From assembly GCA_041940025.1 (NCBI GenBank), contig JBGTSY010000003.1:62001-126000 (forward strand): a DNA stretch of 64,000 bases. The letters run 5' to 3'. Position numbers and translations under genes: made by a program. This document shows, in pieces, positions 44,089-54,029 of this stretch. Below the pieces are notes generated by a model. That model worked only from the letters and a program-made list of their open reading frames with translations, had not been told where the DNA came from and ran no database searches. The first letter of the stretch is position 1. Each line of letters starts with the position of its first letter. The stretch comes from UBA5859 sp041940025 (lineage in GTDB: Bacteria > Pseudomonadota > Gammaproteobacteria > UBA5859).

Positions 44089-44983
44089 CAGTTCGGTCCC
44101 CCACTATTCTGACTTCAGGTTCTAAAGACACCCCTTGTTGCGCTTTTACTGTTTTCTGCACCAGCAGGATTAAGGCTTCTATGTCCGCCGCAGTGGCATG
44201 GTTGTCATTGATGATAAAGTTTGCATGCTTGGTAGAAACGCTGGCACCGCCAATGCGATGACCTTTTAATTGACAGGCTTCGATTAATCTTGCGGCGTGA
44301 TCATTTTGCGGATTCTTGAATACTGATCCCGCATTGGCCGTCTGGGTGGGTTGGGTCGCGGCGCGTTGAGCCAATAAAGACTTAATGCGCTGTTGTGCCG
44401 CATCCACGTTACCTACTTTTAATTGTAACTCCGTGGCAATAATACCGTATCCTTCCGCTAGGGTGACTTGTCGATAACTGCGTTGCACCTCTGACTGACT
44501 GAGTGAATGTATTTCACCTGCAGGATCCATCACTATCAACTTGGCCACCAACTCCCAAGTTTCACCACCAAAGGCACCCGCGTTCATCGCCAAGGCCCCA
44601 CCCATTGCGCCTGGGATCCCGGCTAAAAATTCTGCGCCGGTTAATCCTGCCTTTGTGGCTTGCCGCGCCACCTTAGCGCAAGCCACACCCGCTTCTACAT
44701 AAACCCGATCCGTGTGGATATCTAAACGGTTAAGCGCATGAAATAGAGCCAATACGTGTCCATTAAATCCACCATCCCGTACTAACAGATTACTGCCTAA
44801 ACCCAACCATAGTCTGGATTCGTTTCCCTCTAATTGCTTTAAATAGAGAGATAAATCATTTAGATCAGCAGGAATAAAATAGTACGCGGCTGTTCCGCCT
44901 GTGCGCCAACTGGTGTGAAGAGACATGGGTTCATTTCGTCGAATGTCACCGCGGATGAGATCGGATATTGGATTCACCATCAT
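44081..44983 (-). CDS. murB: UDP-N-acetylenolpyruvoylglucosamine reductase
   Basis: MurB reduces the enolpyruvyl group of UDP-GlcNAc-enolpyruvate with FAD and NADPH. The 300-residue length is the type II (short) form, with the FAD-domain blocks LGLGSNLLVRDGGF (near 60-73), GIPGAMGGALAMNAGA (near 122-137) and the catalytic GSVFKNP segment (near 217-223). It overlaps murC by 4 bp and ddl by 8 bp. In Pseudomonas and E. coli murB lies elsewhere; murC-murB-ddl in the cluster is typical of other gammaproteobacterial lineages. Confidence 0.96.
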   Translation of the reverse strand: MMVNPISDLIRGDIRRNEPMSLHTSWRTGGTAAYYFIPADLNDLSLYLKQLEGNESRLWLGLGSNLLVRDGGFNGHVLALFHALNRLDIHTDRVYVEAGVACAKVARQATKAGLTGAEFLAGIPGAMGGALAMNAGAFGGETWELVAKLIVMDPAGEIHSLSQSEVQRSYRQVTLAEGYGIIATELQLKVGNVDAAQQRIKSLLAQRAATQPTQTANAGSVFKNPQNDHAARLIEACQLKGHRIGGASVSTKHANFIINDNHATAADIEALILLVQKTVKAQQGVSLEPEVRIVGDRTDG

Positions 44984-46416
44984 AAGATCTGCCCTAACTG
45001 TTGCGGTAATTGAACGGCCATTGCAGCAATATCCCCGGCACCCAACATTAAAACCAAATCTTCAGATTGCAAAAGCGGTGCAATCACATGGGTTAAATTT
45101 TCTTCTCTCGCGCAGACAATGGGGACCACCTTTTTACGCGCACGTATCGCATTCGCCAGACTGCTGCTGTCCGCCCCGGTGATCGGCATCTCTCCAGCGG
45201 CATAGACATCTAATAAAATCAACTCATCCACATCACTGAGCACCGCAACAAAATCATCGAACTGATCCCGTGTACGGGTATATCGATGTGGTTGAAACAC
45301 CACCATCAATCGTCTCTTGGGCCAAGCGGCACGTGCGGCTTCAATGGTGGCTCTCAGTTCATTAGGATGATGGGCGTAATCGTCTACAAAAGTGCACTGG
45401 CCATTGGGCCAATTAAAGTCCCTCACTTGAAAACGGCGACCGATCCCGGAAAACCGCTCCAACGCTTGAGCGATAGAGTCATCCTTGACATCCAGCTCCT
45501 TTGCAATCGCAATCGCAGCGAGTGCATTCTGCACATTGTGTCGACCCGGCAAGTTCAGAGTAATCGGCAACACTGAATCTTGCTGAGAAAATCTCACATC
45601 AAATTGCATCTGTGTGCCCACCTGACGCACATTGGTCGCTTGCACGTCCGCACCCTCTGATAAACCATAGGTGCACAAGGGCCGTGAAATTCGCTTAATC
45701 AATTTGTGCACACCTGGATCATCGATACAGACAATTGCCAAACCATAAAAAGGTAACTGATGTACAAAATTGAGGAATGTCTTTCTTAATTTGCGAACGT
45801 CCCCGCCGTAGGTTTCCATGTGATCTTTATCTACATTTGTCACCACCAACATACAGGGCTGTAAATGCATAAAGGACGCGTCACTCTCGTCCGCCTCAGC
45901 TACCAAATATTGACCCGCACCCAAACGCGCATTGGTTCCGGCGCTGTTCAACACACCACCAATTACAAAGGTGGGATCTAATCCATCCTGAGCGAGGATA
46001 GATGCAGTTAAACTGGTAGTAGTGGTTTTACCATGGGTACCCGCCACAGCAATACCGAAGCGGAATCGCATCAGCTCGGCAAGCATTTCTGCTCTGGGCA
46101 CAATGGGGATTCTGTGCGCCAATGCCCACTGTATCTCTGGATTAGTGCGATCCACCGCGGTAGACACCACGACAACATCCGCATCCTGCACATAGGCAGC
46201 ATCATGACCCACATGGGCTCGAATGCCCAATGAGGATAGTCGTTCTACAACCACCGATTGTTTTAGATCGGAACCCGACACCTGATAATTGAGATTATGT
46301 AGCACTTCGGCAATGCCACTCATGCCGACGCCACCAATACCGACGAAATGAATTCGACGCACGTGGCCCATAGTGGCAGGAGAATTTGTTTGCTTTTGCA
46401 TCCGCATTTCAACCAT
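44980..46416 (-). CDS. murC: UDP-N-acetylmuramate--L-alanine ligase
   Basis: MurC adds the first stem residue to UDP-MurNAc. The 478-residue Mur ligase has the N-terminal IHFVGIGGVGMSG (22-34), the ATP-binding loop GTHGKTTTT (126-134), DADESDASF and the C-terminal domain with DDYAHHPNE. Several in-frame ATGs (residues 1, 4, 6 and 16) leave the exact start open; the first overlaps murG by 8 bp. Confidence 0.96.
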   Translation of the reverse strand: MVEMRMQKQTNSPATMGHVRRIHFVGIGGVGMSGIAEVLHNLNYQVSGSDLKQSVVVERLSSLGIRAHVGHDAAYVQDADVVVVSTAVDRTNPEIQWALAHRIPIVPRAEMLAELMRFRFGIAVAGTHGKTTTTSLTASILAQDGLDPTFVIGGVLNSAGTNARLGAGQYLVAEADESDASFMHLQPCMLVVTNVDKDHMETYGGDVRKLRKTFLNFVHQLPFYGLAIVCIDDPGVHKLIKRISRPLCTYGLSEGADVQATNVRQVGTQMQFDVRFSQQDSVLPITLNLPGRHNVQNALAAIAIAKELDVKDDSIAQALERFSGIGRRFQVRDFNWPNGQCTFVDDYAHHPNELRATIEAARAAWPKRRLMVVFQPHRYTRTRDQFDDFVAVLSDVDELILLDVYAAGEMPITGADSSSLANAIRARKKVVPIVCAREENLTHVIAPLLQSEDLVLMLGAGDIAAMAVQLPQQLGQIL

Positions 46417-47506
46417 TGACTACCCACTGCTCACAATAATCCGCCACCTTCTCAGTGGCATCGGGTTGCGCTAAGGTGCGCGCGTTGGTCGCCATCTGCA
46501 ACCATTTCTGTCGCCCCTGTTGCAATAGTTCGAGTAACTTGGAAGCTAGAATTTCACTGGACAGTTCCTGTTGCAGACAGACAATCGCTGCGCCCCGGTC
46601 GGCCAAATGTTGCGCGTTGTGGCGTTGATGATTGTCTATGGCAAAAGGATACGGGACCAACAGAGCCCCTACTCCCGCAGTCGCTAACTCCGATACCGTT
46701 AAGGCGCCGGCCCGAGCAATAACCAGATCCGCCCAGCCTAAAGCTTCATCCATTTTTTCGATAAATTTTTCCACTTGCCACTGGTTCAAACCGTGACTGC
46801 GATACCGTGCTTCAGTTTTCTCATAGTGGGCCTCACCACACTGGTGGCGCACGTCTAACTCTATAGTCTCTGGTAAACTCGCCAGCGCTTCCGGCACCCA
46901 CTCGTTCAAAATGTTGGCGCCCAAACTACCACCTAATACCAAAATCCGAGAGGCACCCTCACGGTGTTCAAATCGGTGTTCTGGAATCGGCAATGCGGTG
47001 ATCTCTTTTCTAATAGGATTTCCCGATACGGTGACTTTATGTTGGTGAGTGAACGTTCCAGGAAAAGCTTCAAACACTTGCCTGGCCAACTTAGCCAAAA
47101 TTTTATTGGTTGTCCCGGCCACTGCATTTTGCTCATGTATTACCAAGGGTAATCGACCCAACCAAGCGGCCAATCCCACCGGACCAGTCACATACCCCCC
47201 CATGCCTAACACACATAGGGCCTGTTGTTTCTTGAATATTTTTAAACATTGCCTAGTGGCTCGATAGACCATCAGCGGTGCCGTTACCATTCTTCGCCAC
47301 CCATGGCCGCGCAGTCCCTGTATATGAATGTATGAGATGGGGATCTGATGCTTTGGCACCAATACCGCTTCTAATCCTTTTTTCGTGCCTATCCAGTGCA
47401 CTAAGATCCCTCTATTCTGTAACTCCTGAGCAACCGCAAGCGCTGGAAAGACATGCCCACCTGTACCGCCCGCAGTGATCACAACTGATCCTCGATGCCC
47501 GCTCAT
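46409..47506 (-). CDS. murG: Undecaprenyldiphospho-muramoylpentapeptide beta-N-acetylglucosaminyltransferase
   Basis: MurG transfers GlcNAc to lipid I to make lipid II at the inner face of the membrane. The 365-residue GT-B glycosyltransferase has the lipid-binding GGTGGHVFPALA motif (13-24), NPIRKEI, the second glycine-rich loop LGGSLGANILN and the donor-binding RAGALTVSELA region. It overlaps ftsW by 4 bp and murC by 8 bp. Confidence 0.96.
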   Translation of the reverse strand: MSGHRGSVVITAGGTGGHVFPALAVAQELQNRGILVHWIGTKKGLEAVLVPKHQIPISYIHIQGLRGHGWRRMVTAPLMVYRATRQCLKIFKKQQALCVLGMGGYVTGPVGLAAWLGRLPLVIHEQNAVAGTTNKILAKLARQVFEAFPGTFTHQHKVTVSGNPIRKEITALPIPEHRFEHREGASRILVLGGSLGANILNEWVPEALASLPETIELDVRHQCGEAHYEKTEARYRSHGLNQWQVEKFIEKMDEALGWADLVIARAGALTVSELATAGVGALLVPYPFAIDNHQRHNAQHLADRGAAIVCLQQELSSEILASKLLELLQQGRQKWLQMATNARTLAQPDATEKVADYCEQWVVNG

Positions 47507-48702
47507 CGGTATTTTTCCCGAATAGGCATCTGACCATTTTTGATTAGTTGCCTATTTTCCCAATCTATACGAATCAAAAATGCCACCATGACGATACTGA
47601 CCAACATGCTGCTACCACCATAACTCATCAAAGGTAAGGTGATGCCTTTTGTCGGCAACATGCCTGTGTTCACGCCAATGTTTATCAGTGCCTGTAAACC
47701 AATGCAAAGAGACAAGCCATAGGCCAAATTAGCGGAAAACGGTTGTCCCAGATCTTCGGCCACTTGGCCAATTTGAAAGGCGCGCCAGAGAAACAGGCCA
47801 AATAAACCAATCACTGCCAATGCGCCCACGGCGCCCATCTCTTCTGCCAAAATGGCAAAGACAAAATCGGTGTGTGCTTCCGGTAAAAAATGCAGCTTTT
47901 GAATACTGGCGCCTATCCCCAAACCAACCCACTCTCCGCGGGCGATACCAATCAATGAATGCACCAATTGATATCCATTTCCAAAACGTTCCGCCCACGG
48001 ATCCATAAAGGAGACAAAACGGGCTAATCGATAGGACGCAGTGACAATCAATATGGCCATCATCACCACAATGGCAGTGACGAAAGTTAAAAAGTACACT
48101 AAGCGCACGCCAACCAAAAACAACATACCCATAGCGGTAGCAAAGATCACCACCGTGGCACCAAAATCTGGTTCGGCTAACAGTAATGTTCCGATCACTG
48201 ACAGCACGCCAACCGGTACTAAAAATCCCTGCACCGACTCTCGAACCTGTTGCTGCCGACGAACCAAGTAGGCAGCCATATATAATATGGTCGCTAACTT
48301 AACCAACTCGGATGGCTGTACATTAAAAAACCCCAATCTAAACCAACGTCGGCTGCCGTTAATCTCCGATCCAATGCCTGGAACCAAGACCAAACACAAC
48401 AGCAACACGCCAAACACTATGATTGGTGTGCTCAATCTCGACCACTCTTTAATGGGAATGACGAACGTACACACACCTAACATCGCACCCAATGCAATAT
48501 AAATGGCCTGACGGATGGAAAAATGAAACGGGTTTTGATAGAGCCTCTCAGCGTTATAAATAGAAGCAGAAGTCATCACTAACCAGCCTAAAATCAAAAG
48601 CGACAAAGCGGCGAATAGTAACAGGTGATCTGTATTCGCTAACTGACGCGGAATGATTTTCTTCCGACTTTCTTGTCGCAACGAAGGATGGATCGCATTC
48701 AT
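47503..48702 (-). CDS. ftsW: Septal SEDS peptidoglycan glycosyltransferase FtsW
   Basis: FtsW is the SEDS-family polymerase of septal peptidoglycan and works with FtsI. The 399-residue protein has about ten membrane helices. Conserved segments include NGSRRWFRLGFFNVQPSEL, EPDFGATVVI, and near the C-terminus INIGVNTGMLPTKGITLP and SYGGSSML. It shares one base with the murD stop and overlaps murG by 4 bp. Confidence 0.96.
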   Translation of the reverse strand: MNAIHPSLRQESRKKIIPRQLANTDHLLLFAALSLLILGWLVMTSASIYNAERLYQNPFHFSIRQAIYIALGAMLGVCTFVIPIKEWSRLSTPIIVFGVLLLCLVLVPGIGSEINGSRRWFRLGFFNVQPSELVKLATILYMAAYLVRRQQQVRESVQGFLVPVGVLSVIGTLLLAEPDFGATVVIFATAMGMLFLVGVRLVYFLTFVTAIVVMMAILIVTASYRLARFVSFMDPWAERFGNGYQLVHSLIGIARGEWVGLGIGASIQKLHFLPEAHTDFVFAILAEEMGAVGALAVIGLFGLFLWRAFQIGQVAEDLGQPFSANLAYGLSLCIGLQALINIGVNTGMLPTKGITLPLMSYGGSSMLVSIVMVAFLIRIDWENRQLIKNGQMPIREKYR

Positions 48703-50069
48703 CAGGCAAGATCCTCCACTGCTTGTTTAAAGGCGCGACCCCGCTCTTGATAGTCACCAAACATATCGAAACTGGCGCACGCCGGCGACAACAGTACCGT
48801 GTCACCCGGTGCAGCAATTTCTGCCGCCGTCACGACTGCGCTGTCTAGATCTTGCATATGAATCACCGGAATGAGATCGCCTAACACCGCATCGATCTGT
48901 TGCGCATCCCGACCCATCAACACCGCACATTTTAAATGGCGTCGGGCCACTTCCCTTAGCGGTGTAAAATCGGCTCCCTTACTGATGCCGCCGGCAATCA
49001 GGACGATGGAAGCGTCAGAATAATCGGCACCCAGACCTTCTATGGCGGCCTGAGTTGCCCCCACATTTGTGCCCTTGGAATCGTCCACCCAACGCACACC
49101 CGCTAGATTTTTCACCAATTCGCATCGGTGAGGCAAACCACTAAAAGTGCGCGCTGCAGCCAGCATAGGTGCAAAGTCCAGTCCTATGCCGTGACCCAGT
49201 GCCAATGCCGCCAGGATGTTGGCATAATTATGCAGTCCAGAGACCGTTAGAGAACGCACCTCTAATAATTTTTTTTCGCCACAGCTTAACCAAGTTTCAC
49301 CCCCATGCCGTCGTAAACCGAAATAACGCTCATCTTCAGGGATCTGTAGCGTAAAAAAGAGATCACGAGTGCCGTTGTGGGACATGGCTTGGACAACTGG
49401 ATCATCCGCATTAAATACATGCACACCGTCCCCTTGATAGACGCGACGCTTGATGTCTATATAATCTTTGAATGTGCCATGTCGATCCAAGTGATCTTCT
49501 GACACATTCAACAATACCGAGGCAGCTGCATTCAGCGTATAGGTGGTTTCCAATTGAAAACTGGACAACTCTAAAACATAAAATTCTGCCTCCGGCTGTT
49601 GCAACAGATCCAACGCCGGGGTGCCCAAATTGCCACCCAGCGCGATCCGATGTCCGGCCGTCGTTAGCATCTCCCCCACCAAAGTTGTCACCGTACTCTT
49701 GGCATTCGAACCCGTAATAGCAATGATTGGTGCAGTCGCTTGCTGAGCAAATAACTCAATGTCCCCCACCACCTTCGCACCTTGACGCATGGCAGACTCA
49801 ATGGCCGGTTCGTTCAAAGAGATCCCAGGGCTGACCACTATTTGTGCGGCGCGATCCAGGATCTCCCGATCAAAGCCGCCGGGAAGAAAGCAGACCGTTG
49901 GCAAATCTTTCCTGATTTGCGGCATCAGAGGCGGCGCCTCTCTAGAATCCATACAAATGACTGCTTTTTCATGAGAGGCCAGAAATCGTGCCACAGACCA
50001 ACCCGTGTGCCCCATGCCCAATACCACATGGGGTGCCTGATGTGTGTGGTTGTCATGTGTGTTCATCAT
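48702..50069 (-). CDS. murD: UDP-N-acetylmuramoylalanine--D-glutamate ligase
   Basis: MurD adds D-glutamate to UDP-MurNAc-L-Ala. From the ATG at 50069 the protein is 455 residues, with VVLGMGHTGWSVARF at the N-terminus, the P-loop GSNAKSTVTTL and the C-terminal VLLSPACASFDMF. The frame is open to 50153, but the start overlapping the mraY stop (ATGA type) gives the normal N-terminus; a second ATG follows immediately. Confidence 0.95.
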   Translation of the reverse strand: MMNTHDNHTHQAPHVVLGMGHTGWSVARFLASHEKAVICMDSREAPPLMPQIRKDLPTVCFLPGGFDREILDRAAQIVVSPGISLNEPAIESAMRQGAKVVGDIELFAQQATAPIIAITGSNAKSTVTTLVGEMLTTAGHRIALGGNLGTPALDLLQQPEAEFYVLELSSFQLETTYTLNAAASVLLNVSEDHLDRHGTFKDYIDIKRRVYQGDGVHVFNADDPVVQAMSHNGTRDLFFTLQIPEDERYFGLRRHGGETWLSCGEKKLLEVRSLTVSGLHNYANILAALALGHGIGLDFAPMLAAARTFSGLPHRCELVKNLAGVRWVDDSKGTNVGATQAAIEGLGADYSDASIVLIAGGISKGADFTPLREVARRHLKCAVLMGRDAQQIDAVLGDLIPVIHMQDLDSAVVTAAEIAAPGDTVLLSPACASFDMFGDYQERGRAFKQAVEDLA

Positions 50070-51148
50070 CGGAGTTTTAAGGTCGCAATGCCAGTTAATA
50101 CCAATATGATGGTAATAATCCAAAACCGCACCACAATTTGCGGTTCCTGCCATCCCTGTAATTCAAAATGGTGATGAAGCGGGGCCATTTTAAAGATTCT
50201 TTTGCCGGTTAATTTAAAAGAGGCCACTTGTAAAATCACCGACAGAGTCTCCACCACAAAAAGACCACCCATGATTAGCAGCACTAACTCTTGACGCACC
50301 ACCACTGCGATCGCACCTAACGCAGCACCCAACGCCAGTGCGCCTATATCCCCCATAAATACTTGAGCCGGGTAAGCATTAAACCAGAGGAATCCCAATC
50401 CCGATCCGGCCAGTGCACCACAAATCACGGTCATCTCCCCCACACCTGGCACATAGGGGATCGCGAGATAGTTAGAGAAATTAACATTGCCCGTGAGATA
50501 CGCAAAAATACCTAATCCACCTGCCACCAAGACCGTCGGCAAGATGGCCAAGCCATCCAAGCCATCGGTTAAATTAACTGCATTACTCGACCCAACAATG
50601 ACAAAGTAAGTTAATACAATGAAGCCAAAGCCAAGAGGAATAGAGACATGTTTGAAAAAAGGTACTATTAAACTGGTTTCCACAGCTTGCTCGGCGGAAT
50701 AAAAAAGAAAGCCTGCCACTACCAATGCTGCCAAAGATTGAAATAGATATTTGTAACGCGCGGTCAAACCCTGAGGATCTCGGCGTACCAATTTAATGTA
50801 ATCATCCAACCACCCCACAGCACCAAAGCTGATGGTGACGAACAACACCACCCAAACATAACGATTACTGAGATCCGCCCAAAACAAAGTGCTGACCGTG
50901 ATCGCCACTAAAATCAAGGCGCCGCCCATGGTGGGCGTACCCGCTTTTACAAAATGAGTTTCCGGGCCATCATCACGTACCGTCTGCCCCACGTTATATT
51001 TACTCAAATAACGAATCATACTGGGGCCGATTAACAGGCACATAAGTAGTGCGGTCAGCACGCCTAAAATCGTCCGCATACTGAGATACTGAAACACACG
51101 AAATCCGCTATGATATTGCGTGAGCCAATCAGTCAAGTAGAGCAACAT
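50066..51148 (-). CDS. mraY: Phospho-N-acetylmuramoyl-pentapeptide transferase
   Basis: MraY moves phospho-MurNAc-pentapeptide onto undecaprenyl phosphate, making lipid I. The 360-residue protein has about ten membrane helices and the family blocks KAGTPTMGGALIL (near 66-78), NLTDGLDGLA (near 190-199), FMGDIGALALG and the C-terminal APLHHHFELQGW. It lies between murF and murD with 1-4 bp overlaps. Confidence 0.97.
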   Translation of the reverse strand: MLLYLTDWLTQYHSGFRVFQYLSMRTILGVLTALLMCLLIGPSMIRYLSKYNVGQTVRDDGPETHFVKAGTPTMGGALILVAITVSTLFWADLSNRYVWVVLFVTISFGAVGWLDDYIKLVRRDPQGLTARYKYLFQSLAALVVAGFLFYSAEQAVETSLIVPFFKHVSIPLGFGFIVLTYFVIVGSSNAVNLTDGLDGLAILPTVLVAGGLGIFAYLTGNVNFSNYLAIPYVPGVGEMTVICGALAGSGLGFLWFNAYPAQVFMGDIGALALGAALGAIAVVVRQELVLLIMGGLFVVETLSVILQVASFKLTGKRIFKMAPLHHHFELQGWQEPQIVVRFWIITIILVLTGIATLKLR

Positions 51149-52500
51149 TAGGCAGGTTCCTCGGTCACTTGTAGTGCGCGAATCAATTGTTCCATTCCAG
51201 CGCTACGGGAACCCTTCACTAACAGGCAAACCTCTTTTGTTAAACAGGCTTTCAGTCGTTCAATCATCTCTTCTAAAGATTCGAAATGTTCTGCGCCCGG
51301 ACCAAATGCGCTTGCCGTGTCCCGACTCAGATCGCCAATGGTGAATAACCGTGTGACACCGAAAGATTTGATATTTTTTCCTAGTTCCTGATGAAGTCGA
51401 ACGCCCTCTTCACCTAGCTCTGCCAAATCACCCAACGCCACCCAACTGTCACCAGGGACACTCTGCAGCGCCTGTACCGCCGCTAATACAGAACTTGGAT
51501 TGGCGTTATAGGTATCGTTAATTAAGCGCGCACCCTGCACACCTATCAATTGGTTCAACCGACCGGGTGCCGCCTCAAAGATCTTCAACTGTGACACGAT
51601 CTGATTCAACGCTATGCCTAACAGAGAACAGACACCGGCCGCGGCAACCGCGTTTAAAATATTGTGTTTACCCAACAGGGGCAACACCACTTCTGCTTCC
51701 CCACTTGGGGTGACCAAAACAAACTGATTGCGCGTCAGTTCTATCTGCCGTGCGTGGAAATCCGCTGCCTGATCGAAGCCGAAGGTATAGTGCTGTTGGC
51801 CATCTAACAAACCTTGCCAATACTCAAAAAATGGATCATCTAGATTAAGTAATGCCGTACCGGCCGATCCCAACTGAGAGTACAGTTCACCTTTTGCTTG
51901 AGCGACACCTTCTAATGATCCGAAGCCTGCCAGATGGGCTTCCGATGCACAGGTGACTAACGCAACAGACGGCGCCACCAGATTGGTTAAATAGGCGATC
52001 TCCCCGGGCGCATTTGCACCCATTTCCACCACCAAAAATGCACATGACTTATCGACACGTAACAGAGTTAAAGGCACACCTATTTCATTATTTAAGTTAC
52101 CCTCGGTGGCGCAGACTGTCGCCTGCGAAGAAAGTATTTGACGCACCATCTCCTTCACAGTGGTTTTGCCATTGCTACCAGTAATGGCGACGGTGGGTAA
52201 ATCAAACTGTAAACGGTAACCGTGGGCCAGATCACCCAGCGCCAAACGGCTGTTCTCCACCTGGATCCAAGGTAATGAACTATTGGGTTTCTCTTCCACC
52301 ACTAATCCTGCTGCACCCGATCCCACGACCTGAGGAATGAAGTCGTGACCATCGAATCGTTCGCCTTTCAACGCCACATACAACTCGCCCTGCTGAATCG
52401 TTCGACTATCAATGCTCACTCCGGCCACAGAACGATCCTCACCAAACAGCGGGGCCGCTACCCAATCGGCAATTTGTTGCATGCACAATGGACGAGTCAA
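51148..52500 (-). CDS. murF: UDP-N-acetylmuramoyl-tripeptide--D-alanyl-D-alanine ligase
   Basis: MurF adds the D-Ala-D-Ala dipeptide. The 450-residue Mur ligase has VSIDSRTIQQGELYVALKG near 25-43, the P-loop TGSNGKTTVKEM (near 109-120), ATEGNLNNEIGVPLTLL and NDTYNANPSS. The start is taken as a TTG at 52500 whose TTGA overlaps the murE stop, with GAGGA 7 bp upstream; the alternative ATG at residue 7 is farther from that site. Confidence 0.95.
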   Translation of the reverse strand: MTRPLCMQQIADWVAAPLFGEDRSVAGVSIDSRTIQQGELYVALKGERFDGHDFIPQVVGSGAAGLVVEEKPNSSLPWIQVENSRLALGDLAHGYRLQFDLPTVAITGSNGKTTVKEMVRQILSSQATVCATEGNLNNEIGVPLTLLRVDKSCAFLVVEMGANAPGEIAYLTNLVAPSVALVTCASEAHLAGFGSLEGVAQAKGELYSQLGSAGTALLNLDDPFFEYWQGLLDGQQHYTFGFDQAADFHARQIELTRNQFVLVTPSGEAEVVLPLLGKHNILNAVAAAGVCSLLGIALNQIVSQLKIFEAAPGRLNQLIGVQGARLINDTYNANPSSVLAAVQALQSVPGDSWVALGDLAELGEEGVRLHQELGKNIKSFGVTRLFTIGDLSRDTASAFGPGAEHFESLEEMIERLKACLTKEVCLLVKGSRSAGMEQLIRALQVTEEPA

Positions 52501-54029
52501 TGGAGAGTCCTCAACAGCTGTTTCACCTCTTCTCGATCATCAAAAGGCAATCGTTGATCATGGATGATCTGATAAGTTTCATGACCTTTTCCGGCGATTA
52601 AAACTGCATCGTCGCTAGCGGCATGACTTAAGGCGTAGCGAATAGCCGCCGCTCGATCGGGTTCTACATAGGCACGAGTAGGGTGCTTTAATCCAGCCAA
52701 GATCTGTTCAATGATTTGTTCGGATGGCTCATGACGAGGATTGTCATCGGTGATCACAAGATGCTGTGCATGAGATTCAGCCACCGCCCCCATCAGCGGA
52801 CGTTTACCCGGATCCCGCTCACCACCGCAACCAAACACACACCACAAATCAGCGCTGCAATGGGGTTTCAGAGCGTGCAACGCCGCCGCCAAGGCATCTG
52901 GAGTATGAGCGTAGTCCACCACCACAACGGATCCAGACGACTGCTTGGAATGAAAACACTCCATACGCCCTGGGGGAGCATGGACATCTCGTAATGCGGC
53001 AAGACTCTCTTCCAATGAATAAGAGAGCGCGCGTAAACAGCCAAGTGCCAGCATCAGATTAGACACATTAAAGGCACCTATCATGGATGTCTCAAATTCA
53101 TGCACGTCACCATCGATATTCAACTCACCTTCGATTCCGATCGCTGAGTAGCGCACCTGTTGCACAAAGCAGCAGGCGACCGGTGGGCCTTGAACTGTCT
53201 CGAGATTGTTAATCACCTCTGTGGAAGTGAGAAAAAGGTTTTGCGCTTTGGTTTGCTTGACGAGCTGTTGTCCATACTGATCGGCTACATTCACCACTGC
53301 ATGGTTGACTGAATACTGGCTGAATAATTTTGCCTTTGCGCCATAATAGGCTTCCATGGAGTCGTGATAATCGAGATGGTCACGAGACAAATTAGTAAAT
53401 GCCGCTACTTCAAACTCTAATCCGCCGATTCGATTCTGATCCAAGGCATGGGAAGACACTTCCATCACCACCACTTCAATCTCTTGTGCTCGTAGATCGG
53501 CTAAGCGGCGATAGAGTTCAAATAGTCCGGGCGTGGTATTCTCAGTACTTTGGTAACAGCCGTTCACTCCCATTCCCAACGTACCTATGCTTGCAACCGA
53601 TGATCCCATGTTCATCAGGCTGGTGGCGACTAAATGGGTGACCGTGGTTTTACCGTTGGTGCCAGTGATCGCAACACAGATCAGATCTTTTTGCGGGTTT
53701 TGGAAAAACCTTTGTGCTAACTCTACCCGTTTGCTGTCTAAATCTGTCAGCCGAATAATGGGCTGGGGCATCGACTCGAAATCTTCGAATAAGGGAGAAG
53801 CCGAATCGATTAATATTGCCACGGCACCGTTTTGCAAAGCATGCGCGATGTACTGTTCTCCGTGGCGCTGAGAGCCAACACGGGCAACGAACAGATCTCC
53901 CGGTTGTACCACACGGGAATCATCGCAAATGCCGCTGATATGAATGTCCGCCGCCTGTCTGGGTAACTGGCAATCAAAGGGTGCCAGAAACTCTGTAAGA
54001 GAATAGTTTAGATCCACTGATCGATTCAT
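52497..54029 (-). CDS. murE: UDP-N-acetylmuramoyl-tripeptide synthetase MurE (meso-DAP type)
   Basis: MurE adds the third stem residue. The 510-residue product has the P-loop GTNGKTTVTHL (near 124-134), TTPGLFELYR, and the specificity motif DNPR (ITDDNPRHEPS), which marks meso-diaminopimelate as the substrate, as expected for Gram-negative peptidoglycan. It overlaps ftsI and murF by 4 bp. Confidence 0.96.
   Translation of the reverse strand: MNRSVDLNYSLTEFLAPFDCQLPRQAADIHISGICDDSRVVQPGDLFVARVGSQRHGEQYIAHALQNGAVAILIDSASPLFEDFESMPQPIIRLTDLDSKRVELAQRFFQNPQKDLICVAITGTNGKTTVTHLVATSLMNMGSSVASIGTLGMGVNGCYQSTENTTPGLFELYRRLADLRAQEIEVVVMEVSSHALDQNRIGGLEFEVAAFTNLSRDHLDYHDSMEAYYGAKAKLFSQYSVNHAVVNVADQYGQQLVKQTKAQNLFLTSTEVINNLETVQGPPVACCFVQQVRYSAIGIEGELNIDGDVHEFETSMIGAFNVSNLMLALGCLRALSYSLEESLAALRDVHAPPGRMECFHSKQSSGSVVVVDYAHTPDALAAALHALKPHCSADLWCVFGCGGERDPGKRPLMGAVAESHAQHLVITDDNPRHEPSEQIIEQILAGLKHPTRAYVEPDRAAAIRYALSHAASDDAVLIAGKGHETYQIIHDQRLPFDDREEVKQLLRTLH

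Noticed and set aside
49782..50174. 130-codon plus-strand frame across murD/mraY
   Set aside because: It lies opposite well-supported genes and has no family resemblance or start signal.
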